Shown here piece by piece: positions 1 to 12,560 of a stretch of DNA of 64,000 nucleotides. Source of the DNA: Telmatactis stephensoni (lineage: Eukaryota > Cnidaria > Anthozoa > Actiniaria > Isophelliidae); contig JALIZF010001817.1 of assembly GCA_029948255.1 (NCBI GenBank), positions 496,001 through 560,000 on the forward strand, given 5' to 3'. The stretch's first letter is position 1. Every line of letters starts with the position of its first letter. The notes beneath the pieces are model-generated. The model was given only the letters and a program-made list of their open reading frames with translations. It was not told where the DNA came from and searched no databases. A program made the position numbers and the translations under genes.

Positions 1-36
1 TTTCTATGGTATGGATAAAATAGTTATACAATGCTT

Positions 37-168
37 TCTCGTGACACACCATGGAATATCCCACTCGTCACTTGTATTTTCTTATACATACATGTACACA
101 TTCGCCTAAAGGCTCGTGTGTATACTAGAAAATACAAGTGACTCGTGGGATCTATTCCACGGTATACC
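37..168. repeat. Imperfect hairpin repeat (MITE-like)
   Basis: The two halves are near reverse complements: the left arm reads GACACACCATGGAATATCCC and the right arm carries the matching GGGATCTATTCCACGGTAT. The loop holds the short palindrome CGCCTAAAGGCTCG. No coding potential is seen. The same loop core recurs in hairpins near 44.16 and 50.13 kb. Confidence 0.7.
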
Positions 169-404
169 ACTCTCTAAACCATTGTATAACTACTATTAAT
201 CCTGAAAAAGCAATCAATTCGACGTATTTGTAAGCCTATACATACAAACACTTTTTATTTCATAGGTCCACAGGATCTACGTCGACGTCCTTGCTCTCAA
301 ACTCAAAGATATAGCAGGAGTTTTAATTGATTTGGAACCAAAATGCCGGATTGTCATGAAAATCAGGCTTTCGTTCGAAATAATTATATTGTGACATCAT
401 ACAC

Positions 405-550
405 CAATTTCCACACATCGGATCAGTGATCACACACAAAGCATCCAAGTGAGGCTTCAGGGTACAAATTGGAATAATCCTTTGTGTGCACCCTGGAGCC
501 TCGCTTTAATACTTTATGTGAAGTACTGAACCACTGATGACCAGTGATGT
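405..550. repeat. Imperfect inverted repeat
   Basis: A segment with GAGGCTTCAGGGTAC is followed about 40 bases later by its approximate reverse complement (GCACCCTGGAGCCTC). The outer flanks ATCAGTGATCA and TGATGACCAGTGAT also pair loosely. It is probably an old MITE. Nothing coding is visible. Confidence 0.5.
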
Positions 551-587
551 ATGGAAAATGGTGAATCCCGCTCAAGCGTAAGAATAC

Positions 588-645
588 ACGTGATCATCGT
601 AACGTCATTGAGCACGTGATCATCCTGACGTCATTGAACGCGGTA
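588..645. promoter_or_regulatory. Two tandem CACGTG + TGACGTCA-like modules
   Basis: Two direct copies, about 28 bp each, both begin with the E-box CACGTGATCATC and end with an ACGTCATTGA block; the second contains TGACGTCA, the consensus CRE. E-box and CRE sites are known targets of bHLH and CREB/ATF factors. Function here is inference. The nearest gene found is the IL-17-like gene, whose 3' end is about 620 bp away, so this is not its promoter. Confidence 0.35.
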
Positions 646-1266
646 CTTTTTACCTTAGTTTAGGCAATTATGTAAGTGTTAAAATTTAGAAGTGTTTTTT
701 ATTCATTTTCTTAGTTATTATTAATCATATCATTCAATATAATTTCCTTAGATGCAAATAGCGCAAAGAGTCTCTTCAGTGGCATTGGAGAGTAACTGCT
801 CAACATAACATTCTTCTTAGTCCGGTAAACGACCAGTCTATCGCATCTTCAATATAATAAAGTCGCAAATTCCTGAATTGCTTATCCATTATTTTCCAAA
901 TTTTTGAGGGCTCGGATTCTTTCTGAGTCCCCATACCATGGCCATCTCCAACCGATTAGCTATCGACAGGCGTAGAATGATTTATTATCATTTTTCCCAT
1001 TTTGCTAAAGTTCCAGGAAAAAGTGTTATTATTTGAGATTTTTTGACATTTTATGCTGTTATTTTCAAGAGCGTGTTTTCGTAAAACAATCGGAAATGTT
1101 CGGGAAAAAGCACCTTGTGACGTCACAAGTTCCATCATAATTGGCACAAGTTGGTGTAAAAGAATTTTCTTTAATGAAACTCGACAAATGAACGATCAAT
1201 GAGAAGTACAACAAAATGAAGAAACTTCAAATTATCTTGCCTTTCTCCTTTAAAGAAACACTCTAG

Positions 1267-2509
1267 TTATTTCGGCCACATACAGACGCATCCAACGGGA
1301 ACATTACGAATGACGTCATGTAACCATGTGGTACAGTCCCGACTGGGCATGCGTATAAATGTGATATCTTTCCGTAGCGTAACGCAATCCAAAGCACCAT
1401 AAATACAAACTGGATGCCCTCGCCTACCAAGGCGGCCAGTACAGACTATCTCCTGGTATCTTTCAGGATGAAATTTGTCTTTTGTTTTGAAGAAGTCTCG
1501 TGGGTCTAGCTCTTGTGTCTTAGCAACGCATGGAGTCTCGTGATTGTCTCCATGCCGACCGAGTTGTCGGGACACAATTTCTTTTCTTTTAGATGGTATG
1601 ATACTGAAACAGAAATTCAGAAGAAATAAAATTGTTTGTTTGTTGTTTGTTTGTTACTGCACTACGAGACAACGATGTATTAAATGCAGCGAATATTCTT
1701 CCTTCTTAATACGTAACACTGAATTATCATAAAGCTAGCATATCCTAGCCTCCTCCGCAGGCAACTCCTTTTATCTCTTGGGCTTCCTGTTGCAATGAAG
1801 AGAGACTGGGAGCGAGCCAAAAAAGATGAGGGGGGAGGGGGTCAGGGGGAAAGAAAAAACGGGAGGAGTTCCTCCTCATTTTCTCTCCTCCCCCTCGTCC
1901 CCAGTCTTCCTCTCTTCTGGTTCCAGTCCCCCTCTCCCTCTCCTCCTTTACCACAGGAAATCCTATAGAAAGGAGTAGCCTGCGGAGGAGGCTAGCATAT
2001 CCACTTATGATAAGAAGTACAAGTGATAACAGACATCGTGAGTAATCACATCTGCCACAACCCTAATACATTATTATGACTGAAAGCTTCTAGATGTGAA
2101 GCCTTGGGTTCCATTCTTGTCATGTACGCACCCCCTAACTTACTCAGTGCATCTATATAAAACAGGACCGCACAGAGGTAGGAGAAGAGGGGCACTTGCC
2201 CCCTCCCTTACCCTCCCATTTCTTTCTAAGTATGCCCCAAATACTGCCCGAAGGATTTGGGTTATGTATAGGTAAATTCTTTTCTACACGTAGTTTGAAA
2301 CACCGAAGGGGTGCATGGTGATAGTTGTTTTCGAATACTAAACGCAACTGCAACTAAAACTCTTACCTTTCTAATCTCCAATTTTGTATGGAGTTGTTTC
2401 TATGACGACCATTGATAAATCCAGATATTGTCATATCGTTATTTCTGGATGTTAATGGTGTAGTATTCGTAAGATGACCTCCGAGAATAGCAGACATTAA
2501 AATGATCAT
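1267..2509 (-). CDS. IL-17-like secreted cytokine, two exons
   Basis: The family are secreted cystine-knot cytokines that signal through IL-17 receptors. Exon A (2509 down to 2367) starts at an ATG and encodes a short hydrophobic leader (MIILMSAILGG) and a linker, ending at donor AG|GTAAGA. Exon B (1603 down to 1267) follows a strong acceptor, TTTCTGTTTCAG. The exons join in phase (2 + 1 nt) to give 159 codons. Exon B has the family landmarks: an HPERY segment (compare DPERY in vertebrate IL-17), then a cysteine before GRLGRRGHPVC, a conserved strand ITFIRMPSRDC, and the C-terminal VGCVC. The leader is short, so the true start may lie in an upstream exon. The intron contains a hAT-like MITE (1746-1994). 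Recognition is by motif pattern, not by a search. Confidence 0.75.
1738..2002. mobile_element. hAT-like MITE with 8-bp target duplication
   Basis: The element spans 1746-1994. Its ends are inverted (TAGCCTCCTCCGCAGGC at the left, GCCTGCGGAGGAGGCTA at the right) and it is flanked by identical 8-bp repeats GCATATCC (1738-1745 and 1995-2002). Eight-base duplications with short TIRs are typical of hAT transposons. The interior is purine/pyrimidine-biased and has no transposase. It sits in the intron of the IL-17-like gene. Confidence 0.8.
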
Positions 2510-3132
2510 GTTCAGTAGAACAGCAAAAACCTTGGCAAGACCTAATAACTGAACGAGAATAAGATAAGACTTTGATAACAGAAAAAGGTGTCAGGGTTGT
2601 AGCTTGATCTCATTACTGTAACGTTCGGTAAAAAGCGAACGTAAGTCGACAACTTTGACAGCAATGCTTAAGCTGAAACCTGAATGTATAAGTTTTATAT
2701 TTGTAAGGTAATAGATTAAACAAAATAAATACTCAGTGAGTCAAAAAATGGGGAGGTGCATCAACAAATTTGCGCCTTTGGCAGATCGCCAAAGCTAATA
2801 TTAAGACCACAGGAAACCCGAACAGAATTTATCAGATTTAGTAGCTAAAATAAAGATTTTGCGGTACCTTTGGTACATGTTTGTTTATTCTATATTTGAA
2901 CTACATGAGATAAAAATTCCTAAATATATAGTAATAATAATAAGAAAAAACATTGCTGACCTGGTTATGTTTTCACTGGAATGGCAATCGCTTTTTTTTC
3001 GCGATACGTACAAATTTATTCCAACTTCCAAACAAGATAAGAAGAAATTTCCTTATGTGGAAGTGAGAACTCTTAATTGCGAAAACATCACATTTTTATA
3101 GGGTATTTGTTGATAAAATCCCTGCCCGGCCA

Positions 3133-3365
3133 TCTCTTCTCTTCTCTTCTCTTCTCTTCTCTTCTCTTCTCTTCTCTTCTCTTCTCTTCTCTTCTCTTCT
3201 CTTCTCTTCTCTTCTCTTCTCTTCTCTTCTCTTCTCTTCTCTTCTCTTCTCTTCTCTTCTCTTCTCTTCTCTTCTCTTCTCTTCTCTTCTCTTCTCTTCT
3301 CTTCTCTTCTCTTCTCTTCTCTTCTCTTCTCTTCTCTTCTCTTCTCTTCTCTTCTCTTCTCTCTT
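3133..3365. repeat. (CTTCT)n microsatellite
   Basis: An almost perfect run of the pentamer CTTCT, about 45 copies, followed by a degenerate pyrimidine tract to about 3480. The Leu/Ser-rich open frame through it is a by-product of the repeat. Confidence 0.97.
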
Positions 3366-6300
3366 CTTTTTTAAGTTTTTCTTTTTTTCTCTTTTTCTTT
3401 TTTTAAATCTCCTTTTCTCTTTTTTCTTCTCTATCCTTCTCTTCTCTTCTACTTTGATCTACTTTGGTCTACTTTATAAATTTGTCTTCTCTTTTCCTTT
3501 TTTCCTATTAATAGCTTTCTTGCTCGTTTGTTCTTTGTTTTCTTTATTTTATTTCCCTCTTCCCTTCCCCTTTTCTTTAATTCCTTAATTTTCCTCCTTT
3601 TTGTCAGATTTTCCCATCTTTGTATCATGAAATGTGAAAGGATTAATTAAATTGCTTGTTAAAAGAATCAAACTCGAAAGACTCGAAAACACTTACCATC
3701 TCTCGAACTTGTATATTCTTTGTCTCATCTGTTTTTAACTGATTTTTCTTCAACTGTTTTCTTTTTAAAATGTTTCTTTATCTTGCTGATGTGTTTGTTT
3801 GCTTAGCAATTTGAAGTGGACCTAATGCTGGAGCGATGTATATCACCTGAAATGTGCAATGCGTAGTGAGCTAATTCCCACATCATCATCACCCCGCATA
3901 GCACTTCAGCTACTTACTCAAACTAGCCGCCATGAATGGCTTAAGGTTCTTACTATAAAAACGCGATAAGTATTAATATTTATTAAATCAATTTCGTCGT
4001 AAAATGATCTCAGAAATCCTCGGGCTTATTACAAATTTCCTTTTTTGGTCAAATGCTGAGAAGCAAAGAGACGTTATCATTTTGTTTGGCTGAAAGCGAA
4101 TTGGTCGACGTAAACGGATTTGCGTATTATCGATTAGCCTAATTAGAGTTTTACGTAACCATTATTATACAAATAGCCAATTTTGTAGTTGTAGCTTACT
4201 AACTGACAGTGTAATTTTGTTTCCGTTATTTGACTGAAAGGCGTATCCGCCAGAAGAAAAAAAAAACACTGTGTAAAGGATTTACCGCTGAAATTTTGTT
4301 AAAAATATTGAGTTAAACGTTTTTCCAATAACTAGCTTAGACTAGAGACTATATATAAATATAGGCTTGTAGTTAGGATGTGAAAGAGTTGTCATTTTCC
4401 ATGTAGAAATGAAAATTGACCACTTGGTTTAGATTCTAAAATTCGAAATGCTAAAATAAGTAGCGATATTCGCACTGGCTACTATTCGTCGTGCTGTATT
4501 TTATCGCATAACGCGGTATTTAGCCCCGGGTAAAAGTACGTAGCGGGTCCCATATACTCCTTCAAGTTGCCATTAAAACTAGAGTCATTATTCTAAAAAA
4601 CGATTTCGTGTTTTAAAAGAATCTAATTAAAAATACATCTTGGACGAATTGACTACTTTGCGTTGACCGGAGCAACTAAACGTGCCCGCCCTATCGGTTC
4701 AGGGGAGTAAATTAGAACATAGCTTGTTTTTCCAGGTATTCATTATGTAGTAATACACTAGCTAGAATTCACTTCTATATCAAGAAAACCCTCTCAGTTA
4801 TTCAAATATTCCAGGATGATCCTACGCATACTTAAGTGGGATAATCAATGCTAATGGTTAAATCTGTTTTTATTATTTTTATCTTCTTTTAGTGCTAAAT
4901 ATAGAAAAAAAAAACATCCTGATGGGTTTGTTATGATAAACAACGTGGAAGTTTCTAGCGATTGGAAGAAAAGCGACAGGAAGGCGAAACAAACTGAAAG
5001 TTACTTCCTGTAGTTGGCCTAGTTCCTTCCTCGGTGTTCTATCCAACGGAGAAATCGTCGGGAAATTATGTCCAATAACCATACCAACTATCGAGGTTTT
5101 TTAACTTTTGAATCAAGTTGTACGCAAGCTTACAGTCCTTGTCTCTTAGCTTTTTGATGTAGCGAAACTTCAACACAACCTCCTTGTCTGAAATTAAAAT
5201 AATGACGCCTTACAAAGCAATATTAATTGCTTATAACTTTACATTGCCCATTTAATGTTTGATTTTGATTTAAAAGCAAACCTGACAGGACTTTAAAAAT
5301 GGAGTAAACTATCCGACAAACGGTTCACAAAACCGAAAACAAAAGGACAACCTTTCCCCTCCCTCCCTCCCTAGGAAATAAAGGCCTCACTCTCCAATCA
5401 TTACATTCAATGACAATAAATCCATAGGCAAATCAGGAGAGAAGACTCTACAAATTAGCCATACACAATGATTTTAATTGCCAATTCTAACAAAAATTAA
5501 AAGGGCACTGATTAATTGTACCGTAATGGATATTTTTCGCCCAAAGAATTTTCTAATTATACTTACCAATCACCTGCTTGCTCCTAATTAGCAGACTCTG
5601 CTAATAATCATTGGGTCGATATACGTATTTATATGTATCATTACGTAGGTCGGCACCCGTAATTACTAATAATAACGTATGTCGGATGTATGTCGGTATG
5701 ATTACGTAGGTAGCTTTCTTTAGTTGCAATTATGATTACTAGTGAATACAATGTCAAATAATAGGCGTGTCATGTTCACATACACTATGAAAAATAGCAT
5801 TTTAGCCCCTCCCCCACCACCCCACCCCACCCCCACCTCCCACCCACACACCAAAAAATTGCGTTCCTAGGCACCTGTCCATAGCTAGGCATCATCTATC
5901 AACTTCACAACAAGACGAAGTAATGCCGAGACTAGAAGTTGAGAGTTACACTTAGCTCCAATACCTTATCTTCTTCCATTACTTTGGCATACCCTGCTCG
6001 TAAAGACGCAAGGCCACACCCTTGAGTGCTTACGGGTCGTTGGCCATATTTCTCGTAGAGCTCAGTTGATTTCGTATCTAGCTTTCCAGGTTTAAGGCTC
6101 CACTTGCGTAAGACCAACTCCAGTGAACTCTTGCTCCAGTGAAGTTTGGCTCTATCCATTTCAGTTTAGACTCCAACAAAACAGCTTCATCCGTTAACAC
6201 TTCAGCTTTCGTGAAATCTGTAGAGGAGTTCCATATACTTTCAATGGATGAACTGAAAACATTATCACAAAAGAATCCACAAGGGGACAGAAAGCTGAAA

Positions 6301-6654
6301 CTGCTCGACCGACCCACTGTGATATTGCTAAGATGACTTTTTCTCGAGAAGATAAACAATTTTTGATTACTGATGACAGGAGAAACTGCCACAGCCTGTA
6401 AGAACAGCGAAACCTTGTTCGAAGGTTTTGAGAAACAATTACCCATCATCGGTTTGATAGGTGAAACTCAACACGAAAATGAAAGACTTCCGCACGAAAC
6501 GAAACACAGTCTTAACTAGTTGATAGTATTAGGAATTATAAACGTAACAATCACTCAATTACGTAATTTGCGCGCGCGATGTAGCTGCTGTTCATCCAGC
6601 GCGCGGGCTCAGAGATTGAACCGGGGATACTGCATGTATTTCAAGATTCGAGAT

Positions 6655-6860
6655 TGTTTCTAAGGCCCGGTATACGAGCAACAAAAGCGTGCAACTTGTC
6701 GCGCAACATTGTTGCGTTGCAAGTTGCAGAGCAAATGTTGCTCGTAATACCACCCCGCGTGCAACACGTTTTCTTTGTTGCACGAAGTAGAAGCACTGTC
6801 TACTTTTTACACTTCAGACGTAGGCTCACGTGCACGGGCGCACGAATTCCAGAGTAGAGG
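6655..6860. repeat. CAACTTG/TTGC-rich MITE fragment
   Basis: It starts with GGTATACGAGCAACAAAAGC and contains repeated GCAACTTG/CAAGTTGC and GTTGCGC words with local dyad symmetry. Related sequence occurs at 12.22 kb, 22.16-22.60 kb and 32.83-33.20 kb, all with a terminus like GGTAATACGAGCA. It is a non-coding palindromic family. Confidence 0.6.
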
Positions 6861-6972
6861 AGCTGCAACAGAGAAAGAACGATGACCATAAGATTTAAGA
6901 TTATATGATCGACTTGGTAGCTAGAACCAAATGAGAAGATGATCGTAGATTACGGGGAGGCTTATAATCAAT

Positions 6973-7001
6973 CAATCTGTCAGTCAGTCAGTCAGTCAGT
7001 T

Positions 7002-7040
<39 letters not shown>

Positions 7041-7042
7041 AT
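6973..7042. repeat. (GTCA)n/(GTCT)n microsatellite
   Basis: A GTCA run followed by a GTCT run, about 80 bp upstream of the BTB-gene start codon, so probably in its promoter or 5' leader. Confidence 0.9.
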
Positions 7043-7123
7043 TTTGTCATTTGGGTTTCCTCTATCCTATCCCATAATACTGCGCGCTGCCAATGCGTTA
7101 ATCATTAACAGATGTAAACAAAG

Positions 7124-8435
7124 ATGGCGGCAGGAGGGACGACTTTGAGTTCTGATAAATGGCAGCTAAAAGCCTCCACTGTTCGTGAAAGAAATGAACT
7201 CATGTTCAATAATGAATTACTTAGTGATGTGTACTTTACGGTTGGGCCTGCCAAACATCGCATTCCTGCTCATAAATACGTGCTAGCCATAAGCAGTCCT
7301 GTGTTTCTTGCCATGTTTTATGGGAGACTTGCCGAAACAGGCGAAGAAATTACTGTGACAGACGCTGATCTAGACACATTTCTTGAAGCTCCTACGGTTT
7401 CTCTACACTGATAAAGTATTTCTAACACTTGACAATGCTCTGGGTGTCTTATACTTGGCCAAAAAGTACATCTTACCAGTTTTGGCCGAGAAATGTACAA
7501 CTTTCGTCAAGAAGAATTTAAACTCAGAGAACGTGCTAACAGTGTTAAGCCATTCGCGGTATTTGAGTGAGAAAAACCTTGAAGACGAGTGCTGGGACGT
7601 GATTGATACCTGTACTGCAGAGGTCTTGGAATCAGAGGCTTTCAGCGAACTAGATTTAGAAACCTTGAATACCTTAGTTCAACGGAATACCCTGGGCATC
7701 AAAGAGGTTTCAATATTCAAGGCTGTTAAACGATGGGCTGAAGTGGAATGTATTCGACAACATCTTGATCCCACTACAACAAACCTACGCACTGTAGCCT
7801 CCAAAGCCTTAAAAAATATTCGTTACCCAGTCATGTCTCCTGTAGATTTTGCTGATGAAGTTGCGAGAACAGGACTCCTCACTCTTGAAGAAGTCACTAC
7901 AGTGTTCCTGTACTTCCTCTCAAGTTTAAAAACCAAGGTTCCCTTTGAGAGTATTCCCCGTCAGCCCAAACCATTGCCAGTTAAAGCATTTAATAGATGC
8001 TCAAGATTTAAAAGTTGTTGTGGAAATGATTGGTTCTGTGACACAAGAAAGAGCGATGGAATTAAATTCATGACAGATAAGAGTATCTTCATGAGGGGGA
8101 TAGGTGTCTATGGACCTAGTAAAGTTGAAGGAGACTTTAAAGTCCATGTAGAAGTGTTGGTTCATGACAAAGTTCTAGCACATAATAAAGTTACATATTC
8201 ATCTAGTACTAATAATATCATCCAAGATATTCTATTTGAGGAGAGTATCACAATCCTTAAGAATGTTATTTATACTATTAATGTGCAAATGAAGGGGCCA
8301 TGTTCTTTGAGTGGAATTGATGGACAAAGGAGTGTTATGGTTGATGGAGTCAAATTCAGCTTCTTAGAGTATACAAGTCCTAATGGCACTTCTATTTCAG
8401 CAGGGCAAATCCCAGAAATTATCTTCCATCTCTGA
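7124..8435 (+). CDS. BTB-BACK-PHR protein, BTBD6-like, one frameshift
   Basis: Members are adaptors that bring substrates to Cullin-3 ubiquitin ligases. The ORF starts at ATG 7124 (AAAGATGGCGG, a good eukaryotic context). The BTB domain is clear (LLSDVYFTVG, HRIPAHKYVLAISSPVF, MFYG), followed by the BACK region (about 7500-7920) and a C-terminal PHR domain (about 8000-8430, with GIGVYG and VKFSF). There are no introns. The frame changes at about 7383-7393: the N-terminal frame reads to DLDTFLE, and the +1 frame continues with LLRFLYTDKV, exactly the expected next block of the family. The total span (1312 nt) is one base over a multiple of three, so one extra base explains it. It is either an assembly error or a recently broken or retroposed copy. 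The product would be about 437 residues, close to the usual BTBD6 size. A polyadenylation signal AATAAA is at about 8919. Confidence 0.92.
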
Positions 8436-10570
8436 CTAGATGAGCTCATTTAATAATATTGTTATTTTAAGAATTTGCATACAGGTCCTTTTATCATACC
8501 AAGAATAGTATTGACTGGAACAGTACTATTCACAAACTTAATTGAATTTAAAATTTTGAGAATCCAAATTCAATAATACATTTAATTTGGTTATCATTGA
8601 AAATTTCCTAAAATTAAAATATTTATTCAAATATTAAGATATTTATATGTAATATATGGATGTTACTAATTTTGATGACATTTTCAACAACAACCCCCCG
8701 AACAATGTTTTCTTATTATAAGCTTTATAATGCACATGAGAGGCAATATATCTTTCTTTTCAGGAAATTAGAATTCAGTTTTATTATCAAAGGACTCAAT
8801 GCAATGAGATTTAGGAACAACTTTCTAGAGTATTAATTTGAAAATCAGTTCCATTATAGTTATTATAAGTACCATGAATATTTATATTATTCACCTGTTA
8901 AAGATTTCACAGATTGTGAATAAACACTGACTAAACTAATAACAAACATGCTAGTAGTTACCGGCTTGTTGTTTAGCATATGCAACACAAATTATCTCTA
9001 AATCATATTCTAGCTTAGTATTTGTAAAACATGTTTACCACCGATTGCATAATAAATTTATTATGCACCTCACCAGTCAACTGAAAATCTCGAGATTCGG
9101 AATGGAATTGGGTGATTTTTTTCTTTTTTTATTTTATTTATGAGGGGGTGCAGCGCTATAGACAACCTGCAGAGAAAAAAACGTATCGAGAAGAAAAATG
9201 GCCCAAAGTCGTCTCTGAAAACCCGTTTGAGTTTGCGATTGCTGATTGCTACAGCCAATCTCCATTTGAGGCGCAAAAAGGAAAAGGCGTTTGAATAAAT
9301 TACCTTTGAATGGGATGGGATGCCCCGAATTCTAGCAATATGGGTAGCCAAATAACTATTTTCCATTATCACTTTTCCCTAACATTTTGAATATTAATTT
9401 CTCGTCCTATATTTAAGTATAAAACAGACAGTGCAATTGAGAACAACCAAACCTGTGACATCTGATTAATAAGCTTGATCTCAGAACTAGTATATAGTGT
9501 TAATTGACAATGTCAATTACTTCCACAATGCAATAACTAAAGGAAGCAAAAGGATCGGAGCAAAGCTACTTGCATATTGCAGTTTATACGAATTGACTCT
9601 AATATTCTAATGACTAGAATATATACCGGTATTTGACTTGAGACATGACAACAAATTTCAGTACAAACTTGGAGCCCACCAGGGATACCCATATTACTAG
9701 GAATTAGGATACGGGGAATACCGAAATATTGTGTTATACGTCCAATTTTGACTATTAGAACATCCACTATAAACGATGTATATTCACGTTAATCTCTAGT
9801 AGCTAGCTGCAAATACACGTGTGAGTTCCGAGTACTGTTACATCTCTCTGTATATCTCCCATGTCACACAACGCTCTAAAACACGTGACAGTTCATACAT
9901 ATCACAATTGCCAATAAGGTACCAATATTATCGAGACAACGTAACATTTTTTTTGCTACTGTCAGCTGTAAAAGTAAAAGAAACAATAATTATAACTTCT
10001 GAAACCTTACAAAAATTCATATTATATGATCGTTTTCGCGGTCGCAGTTAGCTACGTTACCACCGTTTTCATCGTCACACGTCCGACGACAGAGAATTCA
10101 GAAACGTTGACGTTCGCGGGGCGAGTTTGGCGATTCTATTCCTAGTCGATCCGTCAATCATACAAAGTGGGCGGGATTACTTATTACTTTCCAACGAGCT
10201 TGAACTGTAAACAAACGGACGATTGGGACGTAAAAACACTCAGGTAGTAATGTGTCTTTAAACAGAAAATATAAAATATTTATCTAAAAAGAACTTGGCC
10301 TCTTAAAAAATATATTTTGAAAAGTGAGTCCGGCTTCAATTTCTTTTGGCCGGGAAAAAGCATTGTAAAGTTGGAAAAAAGCTCATTTTGGGCATCCTGT
10401 GGAAAAATTTTAGATAACTCTCGGGGGAACTGAGACCCAGTATCGATGACGTATTCTAAGGAATAAAGTTAAATTTCAACACTACAAGCTCTTGTTGTCC
10501 TTGTATATTGTTCTTGCTATACACTATACCTAACTTCTGCTAAAAATTCTACAACTTTGATATTTAACAA

Positions 10571-10735
10571 ATTGAAGATGGTTTTGAGTTGTCTGTCCTC
10601 TTATTGACACACTCTCGACGTCATAAAATGGTCAAAACTCAAGTAGAATCACGAGCGCAGCGCAAAGTTTTGAACATTTTATGGCGTCAAGAGAGCGTCA
10701 ATAAGAGAACAACTCAAAACCATCTTCAATTTGTT
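10571..10735. repeat. Palindromic MITE
   Basis: The left end ATTGAAGATGGTTTTGAGTT is matched at the right end by AACTCAAAACCATCTTCAAT, an exact reverse complement. The inner arms (CTCTTATTGACACACTCTCG / GAGAGCGTCAATAAGAG) also pair. It is about 160 bp and non-coding. Confidence 0.85.
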
Positions 10736-11621
10736 TTTTACAACAATTATTTGAGATAAAAAAAATCCTTTTTAAACGGGGCAACAGAACGAGCGCGCGC
10801 GCCGAAACGCGTCAGCAGTGTGTCTGTCCTCTTATTTACACAGTCTTATCAACCAGTCAGATCGCGAGATTAGTATCAAGTGTTGTAAAAAGCTATTTTG
10901 TGCTCTTTCGCTGAGTCTAAATATCGCTTTCCCTTAAATTCCGTCCCAATGTGCCTTAAATTATGTCACAATAATGTCAAAGTTTATTATCAGCCAAATG
11001 AGTTTATTATTAACCAAATTCGTCCCAGCCTTCCAAAGATTTTAGTCTGAAGCGACAGCTTTGAATGGGCGGGTACACTGGAAATAGATTCACATTTTTG
11101 ATTTCGCTTTAATTATATTTTCCAATATACTCAACTTCTAAAAGATGTGCATTTTCGCTAGGATTTATAGGGAGGACTTTAAACAGGCATAGGTTAAATA
11201 TGAGGGAGCAAGCTCTGGAAGCAAATTGAACAAACTTGAAGCATGTTCTCTCGTGTGTACTGGTTGTGCAAGGTGATCCAGGATCGTTAGGCTGCGGGAG
11301 CATGTTGCGGGAGCAAGCTCCCTAGTATAACGGTACCGGACTTAAAAAATTTCCACAAATTAAAACAAATGAATTAAACAGGCCTATTTAGACTATTAAG
11401 TACTAAAATCGGTTTATTTCGCTTTGTCATGAGTTTTGAAAACTGCATGCAGTATTCCACTGACAGGGTTCAGAACTGGATTAGTCAAGTGTTGTGGAGC
11501 ATTGGTCTTAATTCCTACGGCTATTTGAAAAGGCGATTCACATGGTCAATGGTCAGCGGTTACTTTATAAAAATTGAAAATTGTTGACCATGAGACCATT
11601 ATGCTGGAGTCACTGACAGAA

Positions 11622-11800
11622 ATTATTTATTTATTCATTCATTCATTCATTCATTCATTCATTCATTCATTCATTCATTCATTCATTCATTCATTCATTC
11701 ATTCATTCATTCATTCATTCATTTATTTATTTGTTTGTTTGTTTGTTTGTTTGTTTGTTTGTTTGTTTGTTTATTTATTTATTTATTTATTTATTTACGA
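11622..11800. repeat. (ATTC)n-(GTTT)n-(ATTT)n compound microsatellite
   Basis: Consecutive tetranucleotide runs: ATTC about 24 copies, then GTTT, then ATTT. The predicted FIHS/VCLF frame is an artefact of the repeat. Confidence 0.97.
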
Positions 11801-12189
11801 ATATAAATGTAAAATGAACAATAGAATAGTAATATGCTATGCCTAAGGGTAAACCCAAAGGAAGGAATGTCATTGTCAATTATGTAAATAGCTAGTTTGG
11901 CGCGAATGTTATTTATTTTTGTTATATTTTTGTGCGTGAAAGAGTGGAATCATGGTTGCCTTGCATAATTTACACACCGAGAGGATCTTGGGAAAGCTTT
12001 ATGAAGTATACCGAAAAAGCTCTTCCAGCCAATCAGATTGTAGTGGATGTCATTCGTGTTTGAAAAATAATATTCATATTTTCTCTTTGGTTCGCAGTCG
12101 TTCGAACAATGTTTGGTTGTTTCAAGCTATAAGGTAGGAATTATTGATATCAATTTTATTATTACACTGCAAAAACGCGCAAGTAAATT

Positions 12190-12310
12190 TACTCAAAAAC
12201 TTGAGTAAATCGGTGCATCCACAGTAAAGGTACGGTAATACGAGCAGCAAACTCACTCAACTTGTCTCGCAACATTGCTGCGAAACGAGTTGAAGAGCGA
12301 TGCTGTCTAC
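12190..12310. repeat. GGTAATACGAGCA-type MITE fragment
   Basis: It contains ACGGTAATACGAGCAGCAAA followed by ACTCACTCAACTTGTCTCGC. The 32.83-33.20 kb element starts the same way (ACGGTAATACGAGCAACAAA). Only one end is obvious here. Confidence 0.6.
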
Positions 12311-12329
12311 AAGGCTGGCGTTTGATATC

Positions 12330-12560
12330 AATATGGAGCTTAAGCAGGAGACGTTTTTGTCAACACGGACGTTACACGTACTTTTTCCTTCATCCATTCA
12401 CCATCACAGATGAGGTTGCTGTTTTTGGTAGAAGGTGAAAAAGCCTTAACTGACCTTCTGTTTAACGAAAACGGACACATCATCTATGATGGCGAATGGA
12501 TGAAGAAGAACGTACACTGCGGTGACGTCCGCGGTGACAAAAACGCATCTTTAAGCTCCC
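12330..12560. repeat. Palindromic MITE
   Basis: The arms GAGCTTAAGCAGGAGACG / AAACGCATCTTTAAGCTC and CCTTCATCCATTCACCATCA / TGATGGCGAATGGATGAAG pair imperfectly around a central loop. It may be nested next to the preceding fragment. Confidence 0.7.

Larger units (their letters stand above)
2600..7100. other. Intergenic region, no convincing gene
   Basis: AT-rich sequence with a long CTTCT microsatellite and a GTCT microsatellite before the BTB gene. At 5.93-6.45 kb two overlapping minus-strand ORFs (75 and 123 codons) are open. One begins near 6446 with MGNCFSKPS, which resembles an N-myristoylation/palmitoylation start (Gly2, Cys4), but I see no domain and no convincing splice partner, so I do not call a gene. 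Confidence 0.5.

Noticed and set aside
3077..3406. Leu/Ser-rich 109-codon ORF
   Set aside because: Translation of the CTTCT microsatellite.
5932..6449. Minus-strand ORFs including MGNCFSKPS
   Set aside because: The myristoylation-like start is suggestive, but there is no domain, no intron evidence and two conflicting frames.
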